Source: Owenia fusiformis (taxonomy: Eukaryota; Annelida; Polychaeta; Sabellida; Oweniidae). Taken from it: a DNA stretch of 64,000 nt. The notes beneath the pieces are model-generated. The model was not told the DNA's origin. It saw only the letters and a list, made by a program, of their open reading frames with translations, and did not search any database. Where the stretch lies: positions 9,201,278-9,265,277 of the forward strand of contig CAIIXF020000008.1 in assembly GCA_903813345.2 (NCBI GenBank). The letters run 5' to 3'. The position numbers and the translations under genes are program-made. This document shows positions 13,326 through 26,100 of this stretch, piece by piece; the stretch's first letter is position 1, and each line of letters begins with the position of its first letter.

Positions 13326-13682
13326 GAAATTTTTGACAAGCTCTGTTTCATTCCTCAAACGATTCTAATATCAAATAGACTAGGCCCGTAGCCAGAGGTG
13401 GAGAGAGGTCACTCTAAGCCAGACCAGAAATTCTTTCAAAAAATAGACTTGGCAATTTCCTTCCAAAGCTTGTAGTTTTAAAAATGCACTACAAAAGCAG
13501 AACTACACAATCAGTGCACTAGATTTAAGCAAGTACATGAATGATACTGCTACAGATGTGATCTTTATTTTCATGCATAAATTTCTAGGGGTGAACTACT
13601 TTACTCCCTCTTTTGGGCTTCCTTTGCTCAAAGTGATGCAAACCCAAAAATTGAACCCCCCTTAATTGCTGGCTAGGCCCCT

Positions 13683-14978
13683 ATGTTCCAGGGTTTGTGT
13701 AAAAAAGTGGGTGACTGGGTACCTCATGTTCCTCCCAGGGTTAGGAATTTGATTTTTTATTTTATGCCTCAAAATGCCTAACTGACCTCCAACTCAACAT
13801 ACCAGCCATATGACCAATCAAGCAAATAACCAACCAACTAATCAACAAACATCATTATTTATAATCACTCAGGCAATAAATCAACCAACTTACGTTGTAT
13901 TGTACATCATACGTTGACAAATAACAGCAATAACTTTTCAATTTACGCGTCCAGATTTGTTTGATTTCTAGTAGAAAACTCCATCCTAGAAAACAATCAT
14001 CAGTATCCTGTCAATCAATCAGACAATAAATCAAGCAACTAATGCCATCATCTTCTGAATTCAGTCCATTTCATGTTCATGTTTATTCAGAGGATATCTT
14101 GTGTAACCAGGTGACCAGCATTTACTTTTTTTCTTATATTGATAAAGTAGCTGATTATTTTAAAAGTTCTCTTACAGTTTCTTGTTCAAAATGATAACGT
14201 TTAAATATGGAACATTAATGGAAATCCTAAATTTAACATGGGAACGTTGAAAAGTCCTGAAAAACAACAGGCGATTTTGTGAAAACACTGGTGAAAATTG
14301 CCTGTTGCCTGCTGCTAATGAAACCCCTATGTAGTTTACACTTGGTAGGCTATGTCTATTTAATGCTCGACAGGTCAATTGACTACTATATAATATGATA
14401 TTATATTATGGGAAAATGTGCAACTTTGAAAGTTGGTAACCCTGCAATGTGTACAGCCACCTGGTCACTAGTGTTGTCGCGATGTGCCATAATCGCACAT
14501 CGATGCATCGGCAATTTTCAGGAGTAAACATCGATGCACATCGCGATGTACATCGAGAAAAAGTCTGAGAAAAGTGCACTGAAATACCGAACGCTAATAC
14601 ACTAAATTACCGAACGGAACAAATTAATAAGAGTACGCTGGTACATCCGGGAACTTCTAGTAACGGTGAAATGAAAGTAAAAGTAATTTTTTTAGATTAA
14701 TGGTTCATTTAGACTAGCTAAAGCAGTTTTAGAGCGAAAGAATATCAGAAAACATTGGAATATGAAATAACTCATGAGAAAGGTAAGCGATTTGCGTCAA
14801 AATAAGATAAGAAAGGGTGATTTTTAGCGAATTAAATTTTTTTCAAAAACATCGATGTTTTGTTTCAGACATCGATGCATCGCCAGAATCAGCTTTGGCG
14901 ATGTATATCGCGATGTATCGATTAATCCCGACAACACTACTGGTCACCCAGTTTTTTTACACAAACCCCTATGTTCCA
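13683..14978. mobile_element. Decayed inverted-repeat element hosting a nested hAT MITE
   Basis: GGGTTTGTGTAAAAAAGTGG near 13691 is repeated in inverted form near 14950-14970 (CAGTTTTTTTACACAAACCC). Both copies are flanked by ATGTTCC/GGAACAT-like sequence. The interior is unrecognisable. The hAT-type MITE at 14469-14939 has inserted beside the right arm. Confidence 0.4.
14469..14939. mobile_element. 471 bp hAT-type MITE
   Basis: The ends TAGTGTTGTCG and CGACAACACTA are inverted repeats. The direct 8 bp duplication CTGGTCAC lies immediately outside at 14461-14468 and 14940-14947, the target-site size of hAT elements. Subterminal regions carry many CATCGATG/ATCGCGATG motifs that could act as transposase binding repeats. 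No transposase is present, so it is non-autonomous. Confidence 0.85.
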
Positions 14979-16079
14979 TCATGCTCAAATATACAAGGGC
15001 CATACAACTGTACATTCTTGATACATTAGAAACGTGGGTCCAGAAAAATACATTTTATCAATTTGTAGAGTTGAAAAGGAATTACATTCATTGTAAAATA
15101 ATGTCCTAAATTAGCGATGTCAACTAAGACCATATTATATTAACTGACTTGGGATACCTTTGAATGAAAAGGCAAAGGTCCTTTTCAATTTTTATTTTAT
15201 TTTTTTGCGTTTCATAAGTATGTGTCAATATTAGTATTTTAATAGTTTTTAATAAACATATAATGGCTATTCACAGGCTTTACAATAACTTAGAATATAC
15301 CTTTATATATTTCATCACTCTCTTCAATATTTTTCATAAACTTGTAACAACCTTTAAAACCAATTTGCTATTATAGCCTTGCTTCTAAAGCCTCAGCTTT
15401 TGTAGTTCCATGTCCCTAAAGGCCATTTCAATGAGGCTGTGCGCCAATACACTTAAAAATAAGCAATTAAAAGGTCCCAGGTCCAAATAAAGAACTAAGG
15501 GAGTAGTTATGTAGGTGATTGGTTTCAGGGTAGAATGGATCCAGGGGTATCCCATTTAGTTCACTTGATACGTGCATGCCTCATGTAGTACAGTTCTACA
15601 GTTTTTCTTTATTTTGAAAAATAATTCTTCAGTGATATCTCCAGGAAGGTTGAGAAAGTTTGAGAAGTTGATAACATAATCTTTAACAGGTCAACACCAG
15701 TTTTTTATTTATGATATCAACTTGACTTGAATATATTCAAGGGTGATTTATTTATTAACATCAAGTGTTTTCACTTAGAAATAAGGAGTGTTTGATTGAC
15801 TTCAATTATAAACCCATGTTCATGATATGAAAGTGATTTACATCATTGATTGACTTATCAATGACCTGTAGATCTTACTATTATAGGATAGGTTTCACAA
15901 CTTTATAAAGTTAAGAGAGATATATCAATCAATAATGTAAACTTTGCATAATACTTGTGAAAATCAATAATGAATTGTATATAAAGCAAGAAACAATATA
16001 CTAATCATTTAGAGATAAGACTGAGATGGCCATTAAAGTTTGGAATTTTCATACTGAATGCTTCAATAGGTTCATACTT

Positions 16080-16250
16080 GGATGCCAGGCCCCTAGCAAG
16101 CTTTGGCCAAGGGATTACTTTTCAAAAAATTCCAGATGGTTCACATCTGACAACTTTGGCCCAAATGCTCAAAATGGTGAAAGATTGTATGATTTTGAAA
16201 TGATTTTTGGCTAGGATGAGGGGGTGCAGGGGGTTCGAACTCTGACTACA
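16080..16250. repeat. Dispersed repeat of the GGCCC(A/G)TAGCC family
   Basis: This is a degenerate member sharing the block TCAAAAAATTCCA, the CTCAAAATGGTGAAA block and TTTTGGCTAGG with the copies at 16580-16745 and 39778-39945. A partial relative lies at 6045-6165 in an intron of the MINPP1-like gene. Confidence 0.5.
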
Positions 16251-16579
16251 GGCTTGGATGTTTAGATATTATTCTTAGTATAGAGGGAATAACTTTTATA
16301 GATATACTTAAATAGAGTTAAAGCAAATTCCTGGTCTACCCACTTATCTCTTAACAAGAACCTTTCATAAGGATGAAAGAATGTTATATGAGGAAGTAAT
16401 GTTTATCATCCTACACATAAAAGATCTTTCGATGAAGATAGGATATGACAAAAAGAAAATATCTACTTTAACATGTTCAAGAATCTAGACTTATTTCTCA
16501 TATTAACCTGTGGAGTTCTCATATACATTGGAGGATATTTTTATGTGGTCTAGCCTAGGGTGTGGTGAAGGGTATGAGG

Positions 16580-16745
16580 CAGGGCCATAGCCCCAAAGGG
16601 GGTTGACTTCAAAAAATTCCAAGGGGGTTCACATTTGACGACTTTAGCCCAATATCGCTTGAAAAGTGCTCAAAATTATGAAAAACTGCATGATTTTGAA
16701 AGAATTTTGGCCAGGGGGTTCACTCTAACCCTCCTGGCTATGGGC
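16580..16745. repeat. Dispersed repeat of the GGCCC(A/G)TAGCC family
   Basis: The ends GGGCCATAGCC and GGCTATGGGC are inverted. The interior has TCAAAAAATTCCAAGGGGG and the CAAAATTATGAAAAACTGCA block shared with other copies. It appears to be a non-autonomous element without coding capacity. Confidence 0.55.
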
Positions 16746-16904
16746 TGGTGTAGTTGGGAACAAGGGGGCAGGGTGGTTAGGATTGTGATGGAATGTGTAG
16801 GAGATCTTACTTCCAGCATTAGAGAAACTTGATGTTGCACCCTGATGAATATCTGAAAATTACATCCTACCCTTTTGAACATTTGTTTGCATTCTAAAAA
16901 CTCT

Positions 16905-17017
16905 TAGTCTCGCTACAAGTCCTTGTGAGCCTCCCCCCACTATACAACTCTTACCTCCCCTGTGTGAGAAGGTGTGTAGTGGGAGGGGGCGGGGTCACAG
17001 GGGCTTGAAGCTAGACT
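16905..17017. mobile_element. MITE of the TACAAGCCC family (reference copy)
   Basis: This is the clearest copy. Left end TAGTCTCGCTACAAGTCC and right end GGGGCTTGAAGCTAGACT are inverted repeats, and the pairing continues through GTGAGCCTCCCCCCACTA against AGTGGGAGGGGGCGGGGTC. The hairpin covers nearly the whole element. Related copies lie at 6992, 33762, 36820 and 52226. Confidence 0.65.
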
Positions 17018-19394
17018 GCAAAACTCAAAAATATAATTCACTATATATTGATCATCCCTTAGATGAAGTTGATCAATTTATTAATTTTCATTTGAAAAGG
17101 AAGGGATGTTTGCAAAATGAAATTTGCTTACCCTCTCCTTCTTACCATTGGTTGCTTATGATATTTCATCAATATTCTATCATATTATGGCTTGAGCTTA
17201 TTATAGAGTGAATAATCTAGAAATCAATGTTGTATATCTCTAACTTCTTTTAGTGGAATTGTAGTTTTATGTGCAGTTTATGTTCAACATAAAACATCTT
17301 TGTTCTGAATTTTATGTGGCTATATCATGTTTAGTACTGTAGGGTTTAAATTGGTCAGTTGAAAAGTAAATGATCTAACTTTTGGTAACAAAGTTATTTT
17401 CACCATTTGATAACATTTCCTATGCCAATTTTTCATGATTTTTTTTATTGTTGAAGTACATGATTGTATGTTCAAATGGATTTCCAAATTGTTAATGGCT
17501 GCAAGCAAGTTTTCAATGTTAGGGGATCAAATCCATAATATATGATAATATGTTATTCAGAGGTTAACCTCTGAGTTCAGGGTAAAGGTTGAGGGTGAAT
17601 TTTGGATTTTTGTCGGTGATATTATACATGTCTGTGAGACAATAGCCAGATTTCTCGGTGCATTTTCTTTTTATTCTGATCATCTGATACTCATCACATA
17701 ATATTTATCATTGTTCAACTAGTAATATGATCTTAAGGTAATTCCGTATGTTCATAAATTGGCTTCTTATTTTGAGTCTCATGTCATTTTCAGGTAAATC
17801 ATTCCATATATGGTCTTCATCTTTCATCTTTGCATAAAGAGTACACAAATATACCTTTGATTATAATTAATGAAGGTAAGTAATTTCCTAAGATGTCTGA
17901 AAATTAAGAATTCTGGCTGGAAAATTTAGAGAATCGAGTGACCCTACAAAAAATATTGTCACTAATTTTTCTCCTTTTATCCGTATATCTAGAATATTTA
18001 TTAACCCTTAACTTATAATCTGTGTATATTTTGTATACTACTTGTGCAAAGCTGAACGATGTAGACCATATATTATAGAATGAATTATGTGTTCCTGAAA
18101 TAACATGGGACTTCAGTTAGGGAAGCCATTAAAAGTCCTTAACAAACAAAAATTCCTTAAGACTTAGTGAACTCAACAGTAACAATACAGAATGGGTTGT
18201 TTTTACATTACTACATGATGGTGTATCATATTTGTACAGTGTATGTGGGAATATCTATAGATGTTAACATGATACAGTACTTTAATTCTTTATCCAACCC
18301 TAATAGAATGGCCAAAGTCTTATTGCAAATCGATAGTGACAAATACACTACTAGCAGTTTGAGTATAAAGATTAGGCCAAAGGAAAATATTTGTATTTCT
18401 GCTCACTAAATGTTACAAGGTCAATTATTTTCTTACAATTTTTACCATCAATCTGATGCCGCCGATTTTCTTGAATATTTGACTTAAAATTAAAAAGCAA
18501 GGCCCAAAAAGCCCTATTATGCCCAAAAAGGCCCACAAACTGCCCAATTTTTTTCTGGGCCCATCCTAGGGGGTTGGGCCCCCAGATCTACCAGTGTTAC
18601 TTCATGCTATATTGAAGACACGTCAAAATGCAACCCCCTTCAAGTGACCCTATCAGCAAGATTTAAGTGGTCTCTGTGAAGAGGGTCAGATTGATACTCA
18701 AATTTGTGTGTGGATCATACATTTAAAGGACAACTGAAATAGGTTTTCTCAACTTGCAGCTACAAAAATGCGGCTTTCTTCATTGTAAGCCCAATGTAGA
18801 GTTCTTGCGATAGCCATTATAAAAGAAATGTTAGATAACTGTTAATGGTTAATAACGTAATTAAATAAACTGATCAATCAGATTGGCCCCCATGTGATTA
18901 GTAACGTCATACATAATATAAAGTTTTGGATTATTGGTTCCTTGGTAATCACGGCGTCACAGCAACCATAGTGTTGTTGTGTAAACAAATAACAAAACAT
19001 CTTTTGGCATTATGGCGTCATGCTTTAATGGACCAAAACTGGCCACATGGGGACCAGTTAGAGATCACGTGGTGGCACAATAACGTCACCATTTCATATC
19101 TGCTTTAAACACCACAGTTCAATTTCTAATATTGATAATCTTTAGAATTAAAGTACATGTACATTTCATTATGTGTAGTACATAAAATTCAGGTTTATTT
19201 CAGGATGAATTAATTTTAACTAAGAACATAATTTGACTGAATAATTTCTGGATATTTTTATTCAATTTTAGACAGCAGTGCATTGAGTATAAAATTGCAT
19301 CTATATAAGTTACAGGATTTCCAACCAATGGGTCCTCTACCATTCCAAATACAAGATTTTATCAAATGTTGAATTTATTATCCAAAAGAATGAA

Positions 19395-20440
19395 GTTCGA
19401 GGGGGATATAAAGAAGCTGTCCAGCTGTCCATTCATCCATCCTTTTCATCCATCTGTTTGTCAATAATTCAAAAAACCGATTGATAGATTTGATTCAAAT
19501 GTTATATGCTGATGCCTTATAGGACCTTACCCTTCGCGCAGAGTCTATTTTTAAACTAGATGTTGAAGCTCTCTTTTGAGAAGCGAAGTCAAACGAATGC
19601 AAAGGGTAATAGGATCTATGCTTGAGAAGTAATTTTTTAATATGGCCATGCAATTCAAAATGTCTGCCTTTTTTCGTAAAAAATATAATCTTTGATAACT
19701 CAAATACTTGTTGACAGATTTGGTTCAAATTTTATATTTTATTTCCATTTTCCCCCTAAATGTCTGCCAGGTGCAAGGTCCGGCTCTGCCAAGTGAGCAC
19801 CTTTTGCGGTAAACACCCCATCCACAATGTTATCCAAAGTAGAACACATTCAATGCCCCTAATTAGATGAAATATGAGCTGGGACGAAATATCTCAAAAA
19901 TCCTAACTTTTGGGCTCTCCTGGATCGGCAAATCAAGCTCATTATATCATGGCATCTCAGGGCTGAGAAGAAATGAGATGTCATGGTTTCATGATGCAGT
20001 TACATCAATATTTATAACTATAAATGAAATCACATTATAGAAGAAGAGATTTTCTAGATGGCCACTAAATTTCAAAATAGCTGCCATTTTTGAAAAAAAA
20101 CATATTTGGTTCAAATTTTATACTGATTATATGCTGATGCCTAGAGATAAAAGAGCTCAACTCGAGAAGATATTTTCAAGATTGCAGCTAAATTTCAAAA
20201 TGGGCCCTATTTTTCGTAAAAAGGTAATCTTATACTAGCATACTAGCTCTGCTAAAGAAGAAATTTTAAAGGCAGCTGAATTTGGAATTGCCCCCATTTT
20301 TCAAAAAAACCTTGGTTCAAATTTTATATCCTTTACCTTAAACTACAATTAAGAGCTACATTCAAGAAGAAATCTTCAGAACAGCCACTGTTTATCAAAA
20401 CTTGTTCTGTCAGTGGGATATGCTTCTCTTTGGAGTTGCT
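19395..20440. repeat. Degenerate dispersed repeat (GGATATAAAGAAG... family)
   Basis: Blocks such as GTCCATTCATCCATCC, TTTGGTTCAAATTTTATA and AATTTCAAAATGGC recur several times inside this stretch. Related starts with GGGATATAGA occur at 24068 and 24805. There is no coding content. It probably represents an old, fragmented interspersed repeat. Confidence 0.45.
19527..19609. mobile_element. 83 bp deletion derivative of the TTACCCTTTGC MITE
   Basis: The ends are TTACCCTTCGCGCAGAGTCT and AATGCAAAGGGTAA. The right half is the reverse complement of 57345-57405 (TTACCCTTTGCATTCG, then GACTTC and GAGAGCTTC blocks), while the left half matches the right end of that longer copy. It is therefore an internally deleted copy of the element at 57345-57706. 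Confidence 0.6.
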
Positions 20441-20506
20441 GTTTTGCAGAAGAGAGTATTCAACAATCATAGATGTATTAAGTGCATTGGTTTTTATAGC
20501 AGTACT

Positions 20507-20609
20507 GGATGGTGTCTAAAAGCTGACAGTTGTGGATTAATGAAGTTAGTTTCGTTAGGGGAATGAGTAAATGACTTAGTTAATCTACAACTATATTTGG
20601 ACACCATCC
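20507..20609. mobile_element. ~103 bp MITE with GGATGGTGTC ends
   Basis: GGATGGTGTCTAAAAGCTGA at the left pairs with the reverse complement of the right end (TTTGGACACCATCC), and the match continues through AGTTGTGGATTA. It is a short hairpin-like non-autonomous element. Confidence 0.55.
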
Positions 20610-22276
20610 CTTTGGCCTAATTTTATTTATATCTACATTTATTTTTTAGAAATGTTAAAATCTCTATATTTTTCAAGAAAAATAGGCATAATATAACAAG
20701 GAATGATAATAGATGAAAAAAACTTGATGTTTATATATTACCAGTTGTCCTCAACTTATTAATGATTCAGGTGAAATGCATGTATATTTATTACCTATAT
20801 AGCAAGGTTGTTGATGGGCTTATTTGAAATTCAATGAAACTATATCTACCAGAACGTTTCATCTAAATACAGGTAGACATGAAAGTGGGATGATGTAAGG
20901 TGTGTTGCTTTAATATTAACCAGTCATCATGTTGTTTATATCCTATTGTTTATCTGCTCAGCATGTCATAGTGCCTTGATTATGTCAGCATCATTCTGTC
21001 CACACCTGTGAATGAACAAGGGCATAGCTTGGCAAGGCAGCAATTGCCACAACAAAAAATTCCAAAAGCCTATATTCATTCAGATATTTTTCAAATGAAA
21101 CAGTAAAAAATAGTATTTCACCCTTGTTTGGATATGACCTTATTTTCTATTTGCTAATTTTTTATTATATTACAAGTTATTGATGGGCTTATAAGTGAAG
21201 CAGGATTCTTTTGAAAGCCCAGCCCATGAAAGAGTGTAGACCAAGCTCTCTTATACTGGAGTAAGATCAGAATATTGACATAAGGTATTACTTTGGGATG
21301 GTTTGGCTGTTATATGTCAGGTAGAACTTGTGAGATAAAGATGTTGATGTTTATAATCAAACATCAGCTATGAGATCCTTGGCTTAAAGCCTCCTCTTTG
21401 GTAATCCTGTTAAAGGGCATGAATGGCTGATCTGCTACTTGCTATGTAATTCTAGATAAAGCCCTTGTCTAATAATCTGGACATCAATGTCTACCCAGAT
21501 ACAAGCTTAATGCAATCATAGGCTTGAAGGCTCTTTTCATTTAACAAGTATTGGTATTGCATGTTACTCATATCTAAAGCTATATAATAACCAATGCAAA
21601 GATGATCATATTCAGCAATAAGTGCTGCTTTATATTCTGAACATGTTTGAAATATGACTTATGTTGAACTTTTACGTTTATCTCTTAACTACCGTATTCT
21701 CTGTAATAAGGGCCCACCCCCTAATAATCGCCCACTCTGCGCTTCTCAAAGCTCAAAGAATATTGAGGAATATTGTCGTTTGTATAAGAAAAAATATCGA
21801 CATTTAAAAAAAATAAAGGTACCGATAAAAGAGAACTTGTGGTGAAAATGACACATTTTGTAATTCAGTGCATCTTCCCAATACATATTCTATTATTGAG
21901 CACTTAAAATCCCCAGTGAGGCTCCACATCATTTTGTATTGTATTTTGTTTACCACCAATGAAGGTGAGCAATACCTCTAGGGTATATCCCGTATATATA
22001 CGGTCGTAACTTACGTAATTAACCTGGAAGATAGACCCAGAAACCCCTCCTTGAAGGAGCCCTGTGTTCTTTTATGTGCACTTATACATAGACATACAAG
22101 TACACACCACAGCCTTTTGTACGAGTTGCGGACCACTCAGTCAAACACCCTGAAGTACTTCACGCAAACAAGCAAATTTACGCATTAGGTAGCAGTTTAT
22201 TACTACAGTGGTAAAATCATACATGCATGGATTATATTACAGAAACTAACTCTTAAATTCTCTTTTTTTATTTATT

Positions 22277-22866
22277 ATCGCACTTTGAAAAAGTGCTATA
22301 TTGTCATCGTCTTGTGCTGTTGGGTGGGCGGGCGTGCGGGCGGGCGGCACATAAACCAAATCTTGTCATCAAATTTCCAGGATAACTGCTTACCTGTTCA
22401 ACTTGAAATTTTTACAGATGCAAGAGCAGACTAGTACCAAGATCTGCTTAGGTTAAGGGCATGCTGGGTAAACTACGTGGTGGCCATTTTGAATTTTTCA
22501 ACAAATCTTGTCATCAAAACTCCAGGAAAACCACTTATCCGTTCAACTTGAAATTTTTACAGATGCAAAATTGATATTTTGGATTTAAATTTAGGTCAGC
22601 TTAATTACAAAAGACCTACTGAGGTCTGAAAAAGTGAAATTTTCAAGGTCGAAGGTCATCAAATTAGGTCACAAACAATGTTATCTAAATTTTCCCAAAT
22701 TTTAAGACTACAAATAAATTCTTGTCATCAAAATTGCAGGAAAACCGCTAACCTTGTCAACTTGAAATGTTTACAGATGCAAGAGCAGACTAGTGCCAAG
22801 GTCTGATTAGGTTTTGGCCATGCTGGGTAAATTGCATGGTGGCCAGTTTGCTCTTCAAAGTGCGAT
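22277..22866. mobile_element. 590 bp inverted-repeat element with internal ~180 bp repeats
   Basis: Perfect 13 bp ends ATCGCACTTTGAA and TTCAAAGTGCGAT. The interior has about two and a half tandem copies of a unit running from AATCTTGTCATCAAA through ACTTGAAATTTTTACAGATG to GGCATGCTGGGTAAA and GGTGGCCA. This unit has the same block order as the 162 bp array at 57791-58798. It ends 240 bp before the first ITPK1 coding exon. Confidence 0.65.
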
Positions 22867-23109
22867 ATTTATCACTGTGTGTCTTGTTCCTTTTTATAGG
22901 CAGGGAAAAAGGTGGGAAATTATGGGTACTAGATTAGATTAGACTAGTGTGGTTGGATGCCTTAAAAAATAGAATATGACCATGGAAAATTTTGTGACTC
23001 CTATGATATTATTATGTATATTGTATATGTTAATGTAACTGCTTTGAAATGTTTTTTCAATGAATAATAAAATAAAATAAAGACTGTTAAATTCTTTGTG
23101 TTTCAGGTG

Positions 23110-26100
23110 ATGATGAATAATGCCAATATTAAGAGGGTTGGATTCTGGATCAATGATCTAAAATATAAGAAGCTGGGCTTCGAGAAGTTCAAAACCATAT
23201 GCTGGTATGTTGAAAAGTTGCAGATGGATTGTACTTAACAGTATAGTTATCCAATAAGGCCAGAGTAAAATGTAAATTGTTTATTCATATCCATTGTATT
23301 GATAAGTGATATATATATATAAGTGATATTGTGATTGAGAAAATCTCATCCCTGTTCTCCCTGCCTCTTTTGAACATTGCCTTGAAGAGTCCATGTTTTC
23401 GACTACATGTACTAAAATGGAAAAAGTCCCAACCAACTTCAGGGTCTCAAAATTCAACCATGCTTGACACTAATATATTTACACTGGCCTTGTTTGATCA
23501 CTATTTTATAATCAAGTTTAAATTACTTAGAAATAATAGAATGTATTGTGTTTTAAAAATGGTAAATCATATTTTGAATTAATAATTATAATTGTATAAT
23601 CGAGTTTTTGCATGTAAATATACCAAATATACATGGTACATGTAAATCATGTTGATATAAAATTTTGAAATATGCACGCATGTTGAAATATATTACAAGT
23701 TAGATGCACAATAATCGACATGATGGGCAAATCCATATGGTATATATACCAGTGATTGAATAAGTTAATGAACTTAATAGTTGGAACGGATTCAAATGAG
23801 GGAATAGAATGTTTATGTATATGTCAGAATTTGCATTGTGCATATTTATGCAAGTTACATCTAAAATGATAAAATGAGATATTCATATTATATGAATTTC
23901 TTGACATTGCCAATGTTATTAATCCTAAAATGATATGATTCATGATTATTATACACTATGTACTCAAAGTGATTGCCAAAACTTTTATCTAAACATATAT
24001 GAAGTACAGTATTTGAGCTATCAGGTTTAGGATCAACAGATAATATCCCATCAAATAAAGTTTGCCGGGGATATAGAGAATGCCTCCATCTGTTTGTCTA
24101 TAACAAAGTATGTAATATATGTATGTTAGTCAGGGAGTTATTCATTGAATCACCAACTTTTTTGTGGATAGCTTTCGATGGTTAGTTTTGGTGGATGGCA
24201 TTCTGCTGTTGGTGTTTGGCAGCTAACAAATGGCAGGTGGTGACAGTTTGCTTGTTAATACCTTGTTTATTTAGTCATTTTCTCAGTTTCTCTAACATGT
24301 GGATGTATACATTTTTGATTGTATACATATCTGTTAATATGCTTTGTGATACCCTGATAATTATCTGGAATATTATACCAATAATAGTGTCTTGTAAATC
24401 GTTTTATTGTGAATTTTGAAATTGTTTTTGAACAACATTGACACAGGGTTTTTATTATTTTATTGTTGTTATTATTGTTTATGTGTAACACAAGTGCATA
24501 ACACTATTTTTAAAATCTGTTTACATTTTCATAAAGATGGAATATTGAAAGATTCTGGCCCTATTGAGAAAGACCCTGGCATAACCACTATTATTATACA
24601 TGTGCAATCTCAATGAACAGTTTTGTTTGATTGTTGTTTCATACACTTATAGTTTAATCATACAGGTTACTATTTACTGTAGTAATTGCAAAAAATGTCA
24701 TATTCCTAATAATGCATTCATTGCTTTGTATTTGTAGGAACAGTGGCCTGGAGCTTGTGAAGGTAAATACGTATGTTATTGTATTATTATCCCTCTGAAC
24801 AAGAGGGATATAGATAAGTTGTCCATTTGTCCACTCATTTGTTCATCTGTCCAGGTAGTAACCATACTGTTAAACCAATGTATTCCTTCAGTCACACCTT
24901 GTTTATGTAATACCTTGATGGATCAAGATGAGTAGTAACTCAAATAATGATATATTGATTGAGTTCTAATTTAGTAGATTGTTGTCTAATGCCTCAGTCA
25001 CATTTGATCTACAACAACTGTATGGTGACCATAGTATTCCAAAATCAAGAGAAATATGCAGCATTAAATATTGGAATAAGCTGTACAATGTAGATTTTCT
25101 TCATCAATTTTGAGAGTCAAATATGCCTGATGCTTAATGGGCATAGGACCTCTGCTCCGTAAAGAAATTCCAATATGGCCACTCATGGTCAAAATGGTCA
25201 CCTTAGACCTAGTTATTGATTACCTTAATACCAGTTTTCAGATTAACTTCAAATTGTACAGACTTATGTATTATGGGAATAAAACCTCTGTTTGAGAAAG
25301 AATCTGCAATATGACTGCTCAATTAGATAGCAAGAGTTAGTTTCTGATATGTTATCATGTCATGGGTGTTGACTTCGGTTCGTGCTTTGTACGACATTCT
25401 GTCTGACTCGTGCTGAATTTCACCATATTGAATGACCATTCTTTATTTATTCCTTAAATAAATGGATACTTACAATGCACCAATCCATTAACCTTATTAG
25501 GGCACTTGAAATGAAAAAAACTAGTATTGCTTTGTATTCATTCAATTATTGAATTATTTGTTTAGCCTTCACCTTACATTTTATAAAAACATGTTTACAA
25601 GATTGTCCCCTGGTTGCAGGTGGTGACATTTTGCATGTTAGTACAAATGTACCTTTTATTAGCTAGATTCATTAATAGATAGGGGATGAAAGAATTTGAA
25701 GCAAAATCTGATTTGCAACTTACTAGATATAGTATGTGTTCTTTACCATTCCAAATATTATAACCCAACAAAGATCCATGATCTCTTACTGAATGGCGAA
25801 GGAACATATATTGAACATACACAATATATATTTAGTTTTATGAAGACAGATGTTGCCTTATCATTTTGACTCTTAGACTATGTGTTGACCTTACACATGG
25901 TCAGAGACATTTCATTGATCTTCATCTTGACCTCATAGATGTATGTCCTAAAATAAAATTACAAATAAAAATATGCCAAAATCTGCTAGAGTCAGTGTCA
26001 TTCATGTACTGAATTATCAGCCACTCGGTGCAACCATTTTTCTGACAATCACTAACATGGATGACATTGCTTCCCTTAATAATAATTAAATATATTTATT

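Larger units (their letters stand above)
8751..23106. other. Intergenic region between MINPP1-like and ITPK1 genes
   Basis: No convincing coding exon was found here. Short ORFs have no recognisable domains and lie in repeats. The region holds foldbacks and MITEs (listed separately), decayed ATGGGTCCCATTTTG-type repeats at 11640-11900, and long A+T-rich stretches with nothing recognisable (10010-11600, 15000-16000, 17020-18400, 20620-21650). The ITPK1 exon at 23107 follows a splice acceptor with only 3 nt before the first ATG, so at least one 5' UTR exon should lie here. A candidate donor TTG|GTGAGT after 12796 was seen but is unproven. Confidence 0.6.
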
